Positions 7,937 through 17,038 of a DNA stretch of 64,000 nt are shown in pieces. The notes beneath the pieces are model-generated. The model saw nothing but the letters and a program-made list of their open reading frames with translations, made no database searches and was not told the origin of the DNA. The translations under genes and the position numbers were made by a program. The stretch lies in assembly GCF_046237625.1 (NCBI RefSeq), contig NZ_CP143545.1, positions 2,914,001 to 2,978,000 on the forward strand. The letters run 5' to 3'. How positions within the stretch are numbered: the stretch's first letter is position 1; the number at the start of each line of letters is the position of its first letter. Origin of the DNA: Paraperibacillus esterisolvens (GTDB lineage: Bacteria > Bacillota > Bacilli > Bacillales > DSM-1321).

Positions 7937-9932
7937 ACATTTCTCCTCCTTCATGTTCATCTCTAATCAGATCCATGAATACTTCCACTGTTTTTTGTGC
8001 AATGGATACCCAGCTGTAATTCCTTTGTGCCAGTTCCTTCCCATTTGCTCCTAGGCGGGCGGCGAGCGCAGGTTCAGCAAGAAGAACTTCAATCCGCCGT
8101 GCAAGTTCCACGGGATTCCCCGGTGTAAACATCAGCCCTTCTATCCCTTCTTCAATAATCGATTTCAATCCGCCCGTCCTTGAAATGATAATGGGCTTAC
8201 CGGCCGCCATAGCCTCGAGCGCAACGATCCCAAAAGGTTCGTAAAGACTCGGGAAGACGGCCGCCGAAGCCATTTTTATCAGTTGGTTCCTTTCCTCGTC
8301 CTTTACAAAGCCCGTAAAGTTTACAATCCCGCCGACGCCTTTGTCCTTCACCAGGTTTTTCAGATAGGGCAGATAGGGTCCTTTTCCAGAAATCACAAAT
8401 TGCACTTTAATATTTCTTTCTTTTAGGATGGCAGCTGCCTGAATCAGAGTCTGAAAGCCCTTTTCCTCAACCGCCCTTCCCCATGTATATATCAGGGGAA
8501 CAGCGGGCGGGCAGCCGCTGTCTCCAAAGTTATGGGAAACCTCCGACAGTGTAATTCCATTTGGTATAACCTGCAGATTCAACGCTGGCAGGTCAAATGC
8601 CCCCCTTAGTTCCGTTTTCATATAGTCACTGCAGACAATAATCCTGTCGGCCGATTGAATCAGCATCCGCTCCTGGGCATGGATGCTCCTCTGGACTTCA
8701 TTGTAAATCCCTCCGCGCCTGCCATATTCGGTAGAATGAATAGTTGCGGCCAGCGGCAGCCCCAGCTGCTCTCTTGCTGCCAGCGCAGCCGGCGCGCTCA
8801 GCCAGTCATGTGCGTGCACCAGGTGGACAGGATCTGAACTGGAGATCTCCATGATCTTATCAGCCATGGCAAGATTAAGGGAAGTGACCCAGTCTAAAAA
8901 GCGGCCTTCACGCTTTGCCAATGGGGCGACTCGATGGATGAGCAAATTCCCTTCCTGTTCGGCTCCGTCTTCACTCCCGGCTGCTGCCGTAATGATATGG
9001 ATAATATGCCCGCCTTCGGCCATCGCCTTTGCCAGGCCATGGACATGGCGGGCGAGACCCCCTTCTATGTGGGGCGGGAACTCCCAGGAAAGCATGATAA
9101 CTACAAGCGGACTTTTCCCTGCTTTCTGATTGTTGCACCGCAGCGGAAAGGGCCTGACAGCTGGAGGGGCTTTTTCCGTCACAAGGAGGCCATCAATATA
9201 TTCCCCCCACTGAACGAGATCCTCCATTTTCTGTGCAGATCTTTCGATACGGAAAGCTGCTCCAATTCTGCCTGCTGCTTCGTCCGGGAACAGTTTTTCC
9301 AGAGTACTTCCATAAGGAATGTCCTCCACGGAAGGAAGAAGGGTTGTACATCCTTCCCTGCCGGGTTCGCACCCCAGGGTATATGGGCATGCGGAAAGCC
9401 CGCCCGGGAAACGATCATCACCGCCGGCTGCCTTTTTTTCCGGCAGATTTTCCGCATGAATAAATAAATTTTGAAATCCGCTGCGAGCCAGCATACGGTC
9501 CATGCCCTCGGCATACTCACCGGGGGGAATGTAAAAATGTGAAGGCACCTCATAAAGCACTTCCTCAAAAACCCTTGCCGATTCGGCAATTTGATGCTCC
9601 AAACCAGGATGGGTGCCTATAAGCGGCAGGGGATATTGGGAATAGGCCGCTGCCGCAAAAAGAACATCACCTGAATCAGCCAGCTTTTGAAGCAATTGGA
9701 GGGGATGCCTGCAGCCTGTATCTGTCCAAAACACTGTTTGAAACAATCCTTTTCTTAAGCGCGAGTAAAATTCTTCCTGAAAACCAGGAGAGGACATTTC
9801 TTCCAGCAGCCTGCCGTTTATAGCGGCATGAATTACAGATTTCCGTGCCAGGGCAGCCAGGGCGCGCACTTCTTTCTCGAGGTTTTCCATGTAATTCTCA
9901 GAGCGGCAGCTGGTTTTAAAGGCGAAAATCAC
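7920..9932 (-). CDS. GH57-remnant / GT4 glycosyltransferase fusion
   Basis: Two parts are visible in about 670 residues. Residues 1-255 resemble the N-terminal barrel of GH57 (DUF1957-type) alpha-glucan enzymes: HPGLEHQIAES near 108, then IPPGEYAEGMD near 136, where the family has LPECAYxPGxD. The nucleophile glutamate is replaced by proline, so this part looks inactive. Residues 275-665 form a GT4 (GT-B fold) transferase: SWEFPPHIEGGLARHVHGL at its start, the linker GRAVEEKGFQTLI, and the sugar-nucleotide signature EPFGIVALE. This is like glycogen/starch synthases and alpha-glucosyltransferases. GTG at 9932 follows GGGAGGGG and is preferred over ATG at 9959. Product and donor unknown. Confidence 0.85.
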   Translation of the reverse strand: MIFAFKTSCRSENYMENLEKEVRALAALARKSVIHAAINGRLLEEMSSPGFQEEFYSRLRKGLFQTVFWTDTGCRHPLQLLQKLADSGDVLFAAAAYSQYPLPLIGTHPGLEHQIAESARVFEEVLYEVPSHFYIPPGEYAEGMDRMLARSGFQNLFIHAENLPEKKAAGGDDRFPGGLSACPYTLGCEPGREGCTTLLPSVEDIPYGSTLEKLFPDEAAGRIGAAFRIERSAQKMEDLVQWGEYIDGLLVTEKAPPAVRPFPLRCNNQKAGKSPLVVIMLSWEFPPHIEGGLARHVHGLAKAMAEGGHIIHIITAAAGSEDGAEQEGNLLIHRVAPLAKREGRFLDWVTSLNLAMADKIMEISSSDPVHLVHAHDWLSAPAALAAREQLGLPLAATIHSTEYGRRGGIYNEVQRSIHAQERMLIQSADRIIVCSDYMKTELRGAFDLPALNLQVIPNGITLSEVSHNFGDSGCPPAVPLIYTWGRAVEEKGFQTLIQAAAILKERNIKVQFVISGKGPYLPYLKNLVKDKGVGGIVNFTGFVKDEERNQLIKMASAAVFPSLYEPFGIVALEAMAAGKPIIISRTGGLKSIIEEGIEGLMFTPGNPVELARRIEVLLAEPALAARLGANGKELAQRNYSWVSIAQKTVEVFMDLIRDEHEGGEMYEKRC

Positions 9933-10452
9933 GGTTATCCCCTCCCTGCTGCCGCTCATATATGGTGTAGGTGCTCACATCTTCCAGCCAGCCTGCTCCC
10001 TCTCCGCTGCACTGTTTCCAGAGAGATGCCCCGGAATGTTTCTGTGCCCCTTCCGGATCTTCGGGGGTATGCACATGCTCTGAACGGAGAATGGGGATAA
10101 AACGATCTTGTCCCATCAACAAACCGATGTCTGTAATATATCTGCAGTTCTGTCTCAGACCGGCAATTTTCCAGTGTGATGTTCCGGCTGGCACAGGTAT
10201 ATCCATATGGGCAAGTGAATTTCCTCCATCAAATCGAATACCGGTAACATCATGAATCCTAAGTGCCAGCTTTCCGCCGGAATGGCCTGGACCATTTTCC
10301 AGCACCACTTTCCTGTATCTACTGATTTCCCAGAATACAAATAAGGTCCCTGCTTGCTGCAAAACGGCCTGAATCCAGTCTCCGCCAGATTCCGGCTTCG
10401 GTTTTCGAGCCGCGTTTCCTGCTTTGTTCCGGGTTTTCAAATCTTCATCCAT
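9916..10452 (-). CDS. DUF4912 domain protein
   Basis: 178 residues. The core GTLFVFWEISRYRK near residue 35 is the DUF4912 hallmark, followed by a beta-rich region to about residue 135; both ends are polar. DUF4912 genes are known next to GH57 and GT4 genes in anaerobic Firmicutes, and the same neighbour is present here. Function not established. ATG at 10452 follows GGAGCTTAAG. Its stop overlaps the fusion gene start by 17 nt; it is the first gene of the cluster. Confidence 0.82.
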   Translation of the reverse strand: MDEDLKTRNKAGNAARKPKPESGGDWIQAVLQQAGTLFVFWEISRYRKVVLENGPGHSGGKLALRIHDVTGIRFDGGNSLAHMDIPVPAGTSHWKIAGLRQNCRYITDIGLLMGQDRFIPILRSEHVHTPEDPEGAQKHSGASLWKQCSGEGAGWLEDVSTYTIYERQQGGDNRDFRL

Positions 10453-10691
10453 GACTTAAGCTCCTTATGACTTTCTGCTAATCTGATGTAAGTTAATCCT
10501 ATCATCCCCATTCCATATGGACAATGAACGCATTTTGTCGATTGACTGTTCATTTTCGTGGAATTATCCTATATTTCTTTGCAAAAAACAGGAATACTAT
10601 GGTCCCAATTTCTATAAATCTATCCACTCCTTTCATTTTTCAGTGTAAAATGTATGTATGACTTATAGAATTATTACATCAGGGGTGAAAC

Positions 10692-11069
10692 ATGGAACTT
10701 GTAATCTTGACCTTGCTGATTCTGTCAGCGGTCCTTTTTGTATTATCCTTTTTGAGAAAAGATGGAGTAAAGGTGCTGGAAAAAGAAGTGGAACAGCTGT
10801 CTCTTTCTTATATGCAGGATATGTATCGGCTGAATAAGAAAATTTCCATTCTGGAAGAGGAATTGCTGCAAGATTCAATTGGCGGCTTTAACAGCACTGG
10901 AAACCGTGAGCCTGAGAAAAACAGCGTGAACGAAATCCTTAAGAACCAGGTGCTCGCCCTCTACCGGCAGGGGCTGTCGGTAGAGCGTATATCTGCGCAG
11001 TCCACCCTGTCTCAGGAAGAAATTTTGGAAATTATCGAAGAAGGACAGCACAGGGGGAGCCGCTCATGA
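10692..11069 (+). CDS. Membrane-anchored coiled-coil protein with C-terminal helix-turn-helix (YqzD-like)
   Basis: 125 residues: one N-terminal membrane segment (3-20), a charged coiled coil (27-60), then a helical pair around 80-118 resembling the HTH-like tail of SwrB/DUF6115 proteins. Position next to the pst/phoU region and its size fit B. subtilis YqzD. The stop overlaps the next start by 4 nt (ATGA). Function unknown. Confidence 0.75.
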   Translation: MELVILTLLILSAVLFVLSFLRKDGVKVLEKEVEQLSLSYMQDMYRLNKKISILEEELLQDSIGGFNSTGNREPEKNSVNEILKNQVLALYRQGLSVERISAQSTLSQEEILEIIEEGQHRGSRS

Positions 11070-11509
11070 CCAGAAAAGGCATGCAGTCTCTGGCAGCTGT
11101 CCTCTTCCTGGCAGCAGCGCTGCTGTCTCTGTTTCATTTTGAACTGAAGCCGGAGGAACCAGAAGCAGAAGTGACTTTCGCACAAGCAGAACAGGTCATT
11201 CAAAAAGCTGGATATTCCATCTCAAAGAACCAGACTGCTGGAGAAAGGGAGCCACAGCCTAAAAAGGCTGCAAAACCTGCCAGGGAAAAGGAAGAAAATG
11301 CTGTAAAAACATATACCCTGCAGGTCAAAAGCGGAATGACTGCCCCGGAAATCGGGAAAGTTCTGCAAAAAGAAGGCATCATTAAGGATCCAAAGGAATT
11401 TGAACGGTACCTGGCCGAGCAGGACCTTAACGGAAAAATCCAATTAGGGGGATTTGTCCTGACAAGCAATATGTCCATTAGCCAGATATGCCGAACCTTG
11501 ACAAAATGA
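11066..11509 (+). CDS. MltG-like protein lacking the catalytic domain (YqzC-like)
   Basis: 147 residues: an N-terminal signal anchor (8-27), a charged linker (55-90) and a C-terminal module from about 92. That module resembles the LysM-like N-terminal part of endolytic transglycosylase MltG (MTAPEIGKVLQKEGII). The catalytic YceG domain is absent and the gene ends cleanly at a terminator, so this is a short paralogue rather than a truncation. Co-transcribed with the preceding gene. Confidence 0.78.
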   Translation: MTRKGMQSLAAVLFLAAALLSLFHFELKPEEPEAEVTFAQAEQVIQKAGYSISKNQTAGEREPQPKKAAKPAREKEENAVKTYTLQVKSGMTAPEIGKVLQKEGIIKDPKEFERYLAEQDLNGKIQLGGFVLTSNMSISQICRTLTK

Positions 11510-11514
11510 GGAAC

Positions 11515-11547
11515 AAAAAAGCTGACTACACGCCGTCAGCTTTTTTT
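11515..11547. terminator. Bidirectional terminator between yqzC-like gene and phoU
   Basis: AAAAAAGCTGAC, an 8-nt loop, then GTCAGCTTTTTTT lies between two convergent genes and can work on both strands. Confidence 0.88.
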
Positions 11548-11550
11548 GTA

Positions 11551-12201
11551 CTATTCATTCAGATCATAATGGCGCCCTTTTACCATGAAGAAAATATTTT
11601 CGGCAATATTCGTCGCATGGTCGGCCGTACGTTCCAGGTAGCGCGCAATAAATGTAAGCTGAGTCACCTGGGCCATGTTCTCGTTAGTTCTCTGGAGCAG
11701 ACTTTTAATTGTTTCTCCATACAGCTGGTCAACTCTGTCATCCATTTCACTGACTTCTTTGGCTTCAGCAAGGTTTTCCGTATCATAGGATTGAATGGCA
11801 AGGTCTATCATTTCAATAGTGATTCCATGCATTTCCTTTAAATGGTCCAGGGGCTTAATGAATGGTTCCTTGCCGATGCGGATCGTAGATTTAGCGATAT
11901 TAACCGCAAAGTCCGCCATTCTTTCAAGGTCCGCTGCAATTTTGATTGCCGCAATGATTGTCCTGAGGTCGCTCGCAACCGGCTGCTGCTTGGCAATCAG
12001 CAGGATGGCCGCATCGTTGATTTCCTCCTCAAGGATGTTGATTTTTACATCATCATCAATAATCTCGAGTGCCGCTTCAATATCCTGGTTCTCCAGAGCT
12101 GTAAAAGCCTGTGTCAAGGCCGCTGAAGTGACTGTACCCAGCTCAATCAACCGGCCTTTGAGCTCTTTCAATTCGGATTCGAATTTTTCCCGTACAACCA
12201 T
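11551..12201 (-). CDS. phoU: Phosphate signalling/transport accessory protein PhoU
   Basis: PhoU couples PstB activity to the PhoR sensor kinase and acts as a negative regulator of phosphate uptake. Two three-helix bundles are visible with the repeated metal-binding pattern (DLRTIIAAIKIAADLERMAD near 75 and YLERTADHATNIAE near 190). The ATG at 12201 was chosen; GTG at 12213 is a possible alternative. It follows pstB by about 27 nt. B. subtilis, as I recall, lacks phoU at this site. Confidence 0.93.
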   Translation of the reverse strand: MVVREKFESELKELKGRLIELGTVTSAALTQAFTALENQDIEAALEIIDDDVKINILEEEINDAAILLIAKQQPVASDLRTIIAAIKIAADLERMADFAVNIAKSTIRIGKEPFIKPLDHLKEMHGITIEMIDLAIQSYDTENLAEAKEVSEMDDRVDQLYGETIKSLLQRTNENMAQVTQLTFIARYLERTADHATNIAENIFFMVKGRHYDLNE

Positions 12202-12228
12202 TTGTCTACCCACTCCCTGTCAGTCTTT

Positions 12229-13053
12229 TTAGCCGAATCTTCCCGTAATATAATCCTCAGTCCGTTTATCGGACGGATTAGAGAAAATCCTGTCTGTTTC
12301 GGCAAACTCGATCACTTCCCCATTCAGGAAGAAAGCAGTCTTATCAGATATGCGCGCAGCCTGCTGCATGTTATGAGTTACGATTATGATGCTGAACTTC
12401 TTCTTAAGCTCCTGTACCAGTTCTTCAATTTTCAAGGTTGAGATTGGATCGAGGGCCGAAGTAGGCTCGTCCATCAAAATCACATCCGGCTCGATCGCAA
12501 GGCATCTTGCAATACAGAGACGCTGCTGCTGGCCGCCGGAAAGGCCATAGGCATTTTCATGGAGCCTGTCTTTTACTTCATCCCAGATGAATGCTCCGCG
12601 GAGACTTTTCTCTACGATGGCGTCCAGGCTCTTTTTGTCGCGGATGCCGTGTATTTTCGGACCGTAGGCTACATTTTCATAAATGGATTTAGGAAAAGGA
12701 TTTGGTTTCTGGAAGACCATTCCCACTTTTGTTCTTAACTCTTCCACATAGTAGGATTTATCAAAGATATTGCGGTCACGGTACAGTATTTCACCTGACG
12801 TTTTAACGCCTGGCACAAGCTCGATCATCCGGTTCAATGTTTTGATGTAAGTGGACTTCCCGCAGCCGGATGGCCCGATAATGGCTGCAATTTCATTTTC
12901 ATATAAGTCCAGGTTTATATTTTTCAGGGCTTGATTTTCACCATACCACAAGTTCAATTCCTTTGTTTGATAAACAGCAAACTTTTGGCTGTCTATCCCG
13001 GCCGTTCTTTCTCTGTTTCCTGCTGTCTTCTTATCTATTACGATAGAGTTCAT
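12229..13053 (-). CDS. pstB: Phosphate ABC transporter ATP-binding protein PstB
   Basis: ATPase of the high-affinity phosphate importer. Walker A GPSGCGKSTYIKTLNR, Q-loop FQKPNPFPKS, signature LSGGQQQR, Walker B VILMDEPTSALDP and the switch histidine in THNM are present. The Pst-type NPFPKSIYENVAYG is specific. 274 residues with a slightly long N-terminus. ATG follows GGAGGG. The partners pstS, pstC and pstA are not upstream: the preceding gene is pbpA. Confidence 0.95.
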   Translation of the reverse strand: MNSIVIDKKTAGNRERTAGIDSQKFAVYQTKELNLWYGENQALKNINLDLYENEIAAIIGPSGCGKSTYIKTLNRMIELVPGVKTSGEILYRDRNIFDKSYYVEELRTKVGMVFQKPNPFPKSIYENVAYGPKIHGIRDKKSLDAIVEKSLRGAFIWDEVKDRLHENAYGLSGGQQQRLCIARCLAIEPDVILMDEPTSALDPISTLKIEELVQELKKKFSIIIVTHNMQQAARISDKTAFFLNGEVIEFAETDRIFSNPSDKRTEDYITGRFG

Positions 13054-13142
13054 CTAAAATCCCTCCGAATTGGCCTGTTTATTTTCGACTTGTGTAAACG
13101 TTTAGGCATGAACCCTCTCTCTTTTCATCCCCGACTATTTAG

Positions 13143-13196
13143 ATTGTAATGCTTTTTCATTAACCCTGTTTTAACTGTTTGTAAATTCTTTGTAAA
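13143..13196 (-). promoter_or_regulatory. Pho-box-like array and -10 of pstB-phoU
   Basis: On the plus strand four TTAAC/TGTAAA-type elements recur with TAA at 13161, 13172, 13182 and 13193, that is 10-11 bp apart, as PhoP sites do. On the minus strand a -10 TACAAT (13143-13148) lies directly downstream, about 90 nt before the pstB start. This is the arrangement of PhoP-activated promoters with a poor -35. Confidence 0.65.
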
Positions 13197-13249
13197 TGCA
13201 GGCTAAAAGCCCCAGGAACTATGCAGCAAATTCCCGGTTGTTAAAAGCA

Positions 13250-13283
13250 TAAAGAAACCCGGAAGCATGACTGCCTCCGGGTT
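13250..13283 (-). terminator. Rho-independent terminator after pbpA
   Basis: Stem ACCCGGA/TCCGGGT followed on the minus strand by TTTCTTTATG. It separates pbpA from pstB. Confidence 0.8.
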
Positions 13284-13295
13284 GATTTCTTTTAC

Positions 13296-15425
13296 TTATT
13301 CACTTGCCTCAGTCTTGTTTTCCTCTGCGGGGTTTTCCTTGCTCTTGCCCTTTGCACGCTCTTCCTTCAATTTAAAGTAGGCATCATACACCTGTTTTCC
13401 GATATCAAGATTCATATGATGTCCATCGGCGGATTGATATGCCCATGGTACCACTACTGCCATAGCTACCTCCGGATTGTTATATGGAGCATAGCTGACA
13501 AATGTCAGGTTCATGGTCTGCGGCGGCTCCTTGAATTCTTTTCTTCTTGGGCCGTCATAGAATGCCTCCGCTGTACCTGTCTTGCCTGCAGGTTTGTATT
13601 CTGCAGTCAAGAAAGCGGAAGCGGCGGTTCCCCGGGGATCCTGGGTGACCAGCCTGAATCCCTCCTGTACTCTGTCAATCCATTCCGGCTTCAAATCAAG
13701 CCGGTTCAAAACGGTAGGAGGCATCTCCTGTACCACAGGCCCCATCTTGCCGCTGGCATCGATAGGCTCCCTGATCTCCTTCACAACATGCGGCTTCAGA
13801 CGCGATCCCCCATTCGCAATGGTGGATACATATTGGGCCAGCTGAAGCGGTGTATACGTATCATATTGACCGATTGATAAATCGAGGAGAAGCCCGGGAG
13901 AGGTTTCTTTTCCCCTGAATCCGTTCTGCTCGTTCGGCAGATCGATTCCAGTCCGGACACCCAGCCCAAATTGGTTATAGCTGTCACGCATCGTTGAAAA
14001 TGCCTTCGGTTCCACATACAGGGATTGATTTGGCACATAATTGCCTTTACCGATGGCGATTGCTGTCTTGAACATGTAGACGTTTGAAGATCGTTTCAGG
14101 GCAGTCAGGTCATCAATTAACCCCATCGACTGCCATGAACCCTTGTCCTTGGTCCCTTTGATTTTCATCCGGGCATCCAATATCCTCTGTCCTGGAGTGA
14201 GCGCACCTGTCTTGTATCCGGTCAGCACCGTTGCCCCTTTGACGGCGGACCCCATGGCATAGGATGTCGAGATATTGCCCAGGGCAAAGTCCTGCATCTT
14301 GTATTTCCCTGTCTTTTCATCCTTCTTATAATCCTTGCCTGCCATCGTGAGAATTTCTCCGGTATTAGGTTCCATCATCACAACAAAGGCCCGTTCGAGC
14401 AGCTGTGTGTCACTGTAATTATGCTTCTTGTCCTTTAATTCTTTTTCAAGGATCTTTTCGACTTCCATCTGCAGATCCATATCAATCGTGAGGACCAGGT
14501 CTTTGCCCCGCTGTCCTTGAGAAACATTCTGGGAGTTAATGACATTCCCGGCTTTGTCGGTCACGTTCTTAACCTTGGCCTTTTGTCCATGCAGTACATC
14601 TTCATATTCTTGTTCAATATAACTTTTGCCTACACGGTCATTCCGGCTGTAATCGCTCGCCAGGAAGTAATCAAGCTGGTCGCTTGGAAGGCCTTCTTCA
14701 GATGAAGTCACACTTCCAAGGATCGTCCGGAGCGGCGAACCGTAAGGATATTTGCGATCCCAGTCAGTCGTGGTTTCAATGCCTGGCAGCTTTTCCAGGT
14801 TTTCACTCACAACCGCGAACTCTTTATCAGTCACACCTTTATTCTTTACAATCTGAGGGGTCAGGGCGTAGCCGCTGCTGAACTCGCGGTAAATGGCCAG
14901 AACCTCCATCTCGTCTTCAGTGATCGTACTCAGTTCGGCTTCTGTGATTCTTTCCAGCTGTTTATTATAGAGCTCTTTATCTGTTATTTTCTTTTGGGCA
15001 TATAAAGTATTTTCTTCTTTGGTGATTTTGGCTTTTGCTTCTTCCTCATGATTCATGATCCAGAAATCCTTTTTATCCCGTTCCGTGACTTTCTTGGAAT
15101 CAACATAAATGAGGGCTGCCAGCTTCCTGGCCGTATCCATCATTTCTTCCGTTTTCGTCCCCGCCTGCCTTGTATATGTAATGGCATTCAATGGCTTATT
15201 GTCGACTATGGTCTCCCCATTCCGATCATACATTTTACCCCTTGGCACAGGATTATTTACTGTAACATCTTCCGTTCTTTCGATTTCCCGCTTATAGTCC
15301 TCGCCATACACGATCTGGACGACTCCAAGGCGGAGAATCAAAACGGAAAACAAAATAAAAACAACAAAGAAAAGTAAATTTAACCGAAGAGGAATATGGG
15401 TCTTTTTCTTGCTGCCTTTCTTCAA
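13296..15425 (-). CDS. pbpA: Class B penicillin-binding protein 2A (transpeptidase)
   Basis: Cross-links peptidoglycan during cylindrical growth. One N-terminal membrane anchor (15-37), the class B dimerisation domain (about 50-260) and the transpeptidase domain (about 320-680). Active-site motifs: SAVK near 390, SSN near 438 and KTG near 613. 709 residues with a charged tail, like B. subtilis PbpA. The start is TTG at 15425 (MKKGSKKK) after GGAAGGAAGTG; no ATG fits. Confidence 0.94.
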   Translation of the reverse strand: MKKGSKKKTHIPLRLNLLFFVVFILFSVLILRLGVVQIVYGEDYKREIERTEDVTVNNPVPRGKMYDRNGETIVDNKPLNAITYTRQAGTKTEEMMDTARKLAALIYVDSKKVTERDKKDFWIMNHEEEAKAKITKEENTLYAQKKITDKELYNKQLERITEAELSTITEDEMEVLAIYREFSSGYALTPQIVKNKGVTDKEFAVVSENLEKLPGIETTTDWDRKYPYGSPLRTILGSVTSSEEGLPSDQLDYFLASDYSRNDRVGKSYIEQEYEDVLHGQKAKVKNVTDKAGNVINSQNVSQGQRGKDLVLTIDMDLQMEVEKILEKELKDKKHNYSDTQLLERAFVVMMEPNTGEILTMAGKDYKKDEKTGKYKMQDFALGNISTSYAMGSAVKGATVLTGYKTGALTPGQRILDARMKIKGTKDKGSWQSMGLIDDLTALKRSSNVYMFKTAIAIGKGNYVPNQSLYVEPKAFSTMRDSYNQFGLGVRTGIDLPNEQNGFRGKETSPGLLLDLSIGQYDTYTPLQLAQYVSTIANGGSRLKPHVVKEIREPIDASGKMGPVVQEMPPTVLNRLDLKPEWIDRVQEGFRLVTQDPRGTAASAFLTAEYKPAGKTGTAEAFYDGPRRKEFKEPPQTMNLTFVSYAPYNNPEVAMAVVVPWAYQSADGHHMNLDIGKQVYDAYFKLKEERAKGKSKENPAEENKTEASE

Positions 15426-15521
15426 TCAGGACACACTTCCTTCCATAACTATAACGTTCATCCCTTCATTTTATATAATAATCCATATTATTTCTACAAG
15501 TTTAGACATATAGATGCACTA

Positions 15522-15552
15522 GAAAAGGAGGGGATTATTTCCATCACCCTCC
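15522..15552 (-). terminator. Rho-independent terminator after yqgE
   Basis: GGAGGG and CCCTCC arms around a 13-nt loop, followed by TTTTCT on the minus strand, immediately after the yqgE stop. Confidence 0.75.
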
Positions 15553-15553
15553 T

Positions 15554-16771
15554 TCAGCCGTGACCTGGCTTTAATTTTCTCACAAAAAAATAAATACATG
15601 TATGCCCCGCTCCCAAAATCAGCAGGAGATAGGGAATGCTTTCATTGACACCGAACAGCGAGACGGACCCGATAAAAGCAAGCAGTGACACCATTCGCCC
15701 CCCATTTAGGAATAGCTCTTTTACTACCACATATTCAATCCTCATCTCGGCTGCCTTCCATCCGCTTCCTATAACATCGTAGGATGTAGAGATGAATGGC
15801 ACCAGCAATAACGGATAGCATACCGCTATCAAAGAGGCATACAGCAGAAGCCTGGCATAGCTCAGGTCAAAGACGATAAGGAAAATGGATACATAAAGCC
15901 CTATCCCCCCAATCAGGATGGATGTTTTCCTTTGCGGCCTTTTTATATAGCGGGATACAAAATAATAGGAGATGAATGAAATACCCGAATTGATCAGTCC
16001 ATATGTGCCAAGTGCAAGCTCACTGCCGGTTGCCACGAAAACAAAGATTGAAATGATGAAAGCGAAGGTCCCTTCCCTCAGCCCCTGGAAGAAGTGTGCG
16101 TTTGTAATGAGACGCCAGTTGTAATTCTCCTTCCTTTCTTCAATGATGCGAAGGAAAAGATAACGTCCGTCCGCCGGCCGCCTCTTTAAATAAAAGCTCA
16201 AGATCACGGCAATCGAGAATAAGGCAAGCGATATGGCAAAGACAATCGTATATCCGATGAATGTTTCAAACCGGGAAATAATCAGCCCGGCAAGTATCGG
16301 TCCGATCATTCCTCCAGAAGAACCCAGGATGCCCATGAATCCGTTGAAAAAGTCTCTGGTATGGGGCTCGGTTATCTCAAAGGTAAGCACATTGAAGGCC
16401 AGCCAGTAAAAGCCATAACCAATCCCGAGCAAGCCGCCCAGCACAAACAGGAAGGATGTCGCATGCTCACCGATTATAAGAACAGCCAGATAGAATAGTG
16501 CCAGGAAGATGACTCCTATCCTGAGCACAATGGTGCGGTCCATCTTCTTAGCCCAGCGGCCTGCGAGGATGAAGGTGAGAAATTGGAGAAACACCACTGA
16601 AAGATTATAGATTCCAAGGTCCATCAGCCTGCCGGACTGTTTCCACAGATACACATTGACAAACGTATGGGATAAAGCCCCGCTTAAAGAATAAAGCCCG
16701 CCGATTACGAGCAGCAGGTTTAAATCCTTTGGCAGGTCTTGATCGCCCACCCATTTTTTTATAAAACTCAT
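15554..16771 (-). CDS. yqgE: MFS transporter (YqgE)
   Basis: A 405-residue major-facilitator permease with about twelve hydrophobic segments and the inter-helix pattern GRWAKKMDRT between segments 2 and 3. Substrate unknown. The ATG at 16771 follows AAGGGGAG; an upstream start would add eight residues without a ribosome site. Order sodA-yqgE-pbpA is that of B. subtilis. Confidence 0.87.
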   Translation of the reverse strand: MSFIKKWVGDQDLPKDLNLLLVIGGLYSLSGALSHTFVNVYLWKQSGRLMDLGIYNLSVVFLQFLTFILAGRWAKKMDRTIVLRIGVIFLALFYLAVLIIGEHATSFLFVLGGLLGIGYGFYWLAFNVLTFEITEPHTRDFFNGFMGILGSSGGMIGPILAGLIISRFETFIGYTIVFAISLALFSIAVILSFYLKRRPADGRYLFLRIIEERKENYNWRLITNAHFFQGLREGTFAFIISIFVFVATGSELALGTYGLINSGISFISYYFVSRYIKRPQRKTSILIGGIGLYVSIFLIVFDLSYARLLLYASLIAVCYPLLLVPFISTSYDVIGSGWKAAEMRIEYVVVKELFLNGGRMVSLLAFIGSVSLFGVNESIPYLLLILGAGHTCIYFFVRKLKPGHG

Positions 16772-16917
16772 ATTTGAACTCCCCTTTATGGTCACTTCTA
16801 GTTTGGGGAAAAACCGTTCAAATTATGTAAAAACAGGGGAATCCATAAGAAGCCGGTTAATTGTCTGGAATATACCCAAGGGGACGGACAGCGTGGCAGC
16901 TGGTATACACCCCAGGA

Positions 16918-16956
16918 AAAAAAAATAACGCCCAGAGCTTTTATTCTCCGAGCGTC
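16918..16956 (-). terminator. Rho-independent terminator after sodA
   Basis: ACGCTCGGAG pairs with CTCTGGGCGT (including G-U pairs) and is followed on the minus strand by ATTTTTTTTT. A second hairpin, GGATAC/GTATCC at about 16987-17003, lies between it and sodA. No gene is seen in 16796-17038. Confidence 0.75.
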
Positions 16957-17038
16957 GTTTTGATTGTATTCCCGATTCACCGCGGCCGGATACGGTTGTA
17001 TCCGGTCCCTCGGCAATCTCATGTCATTTCTCAGCGTA

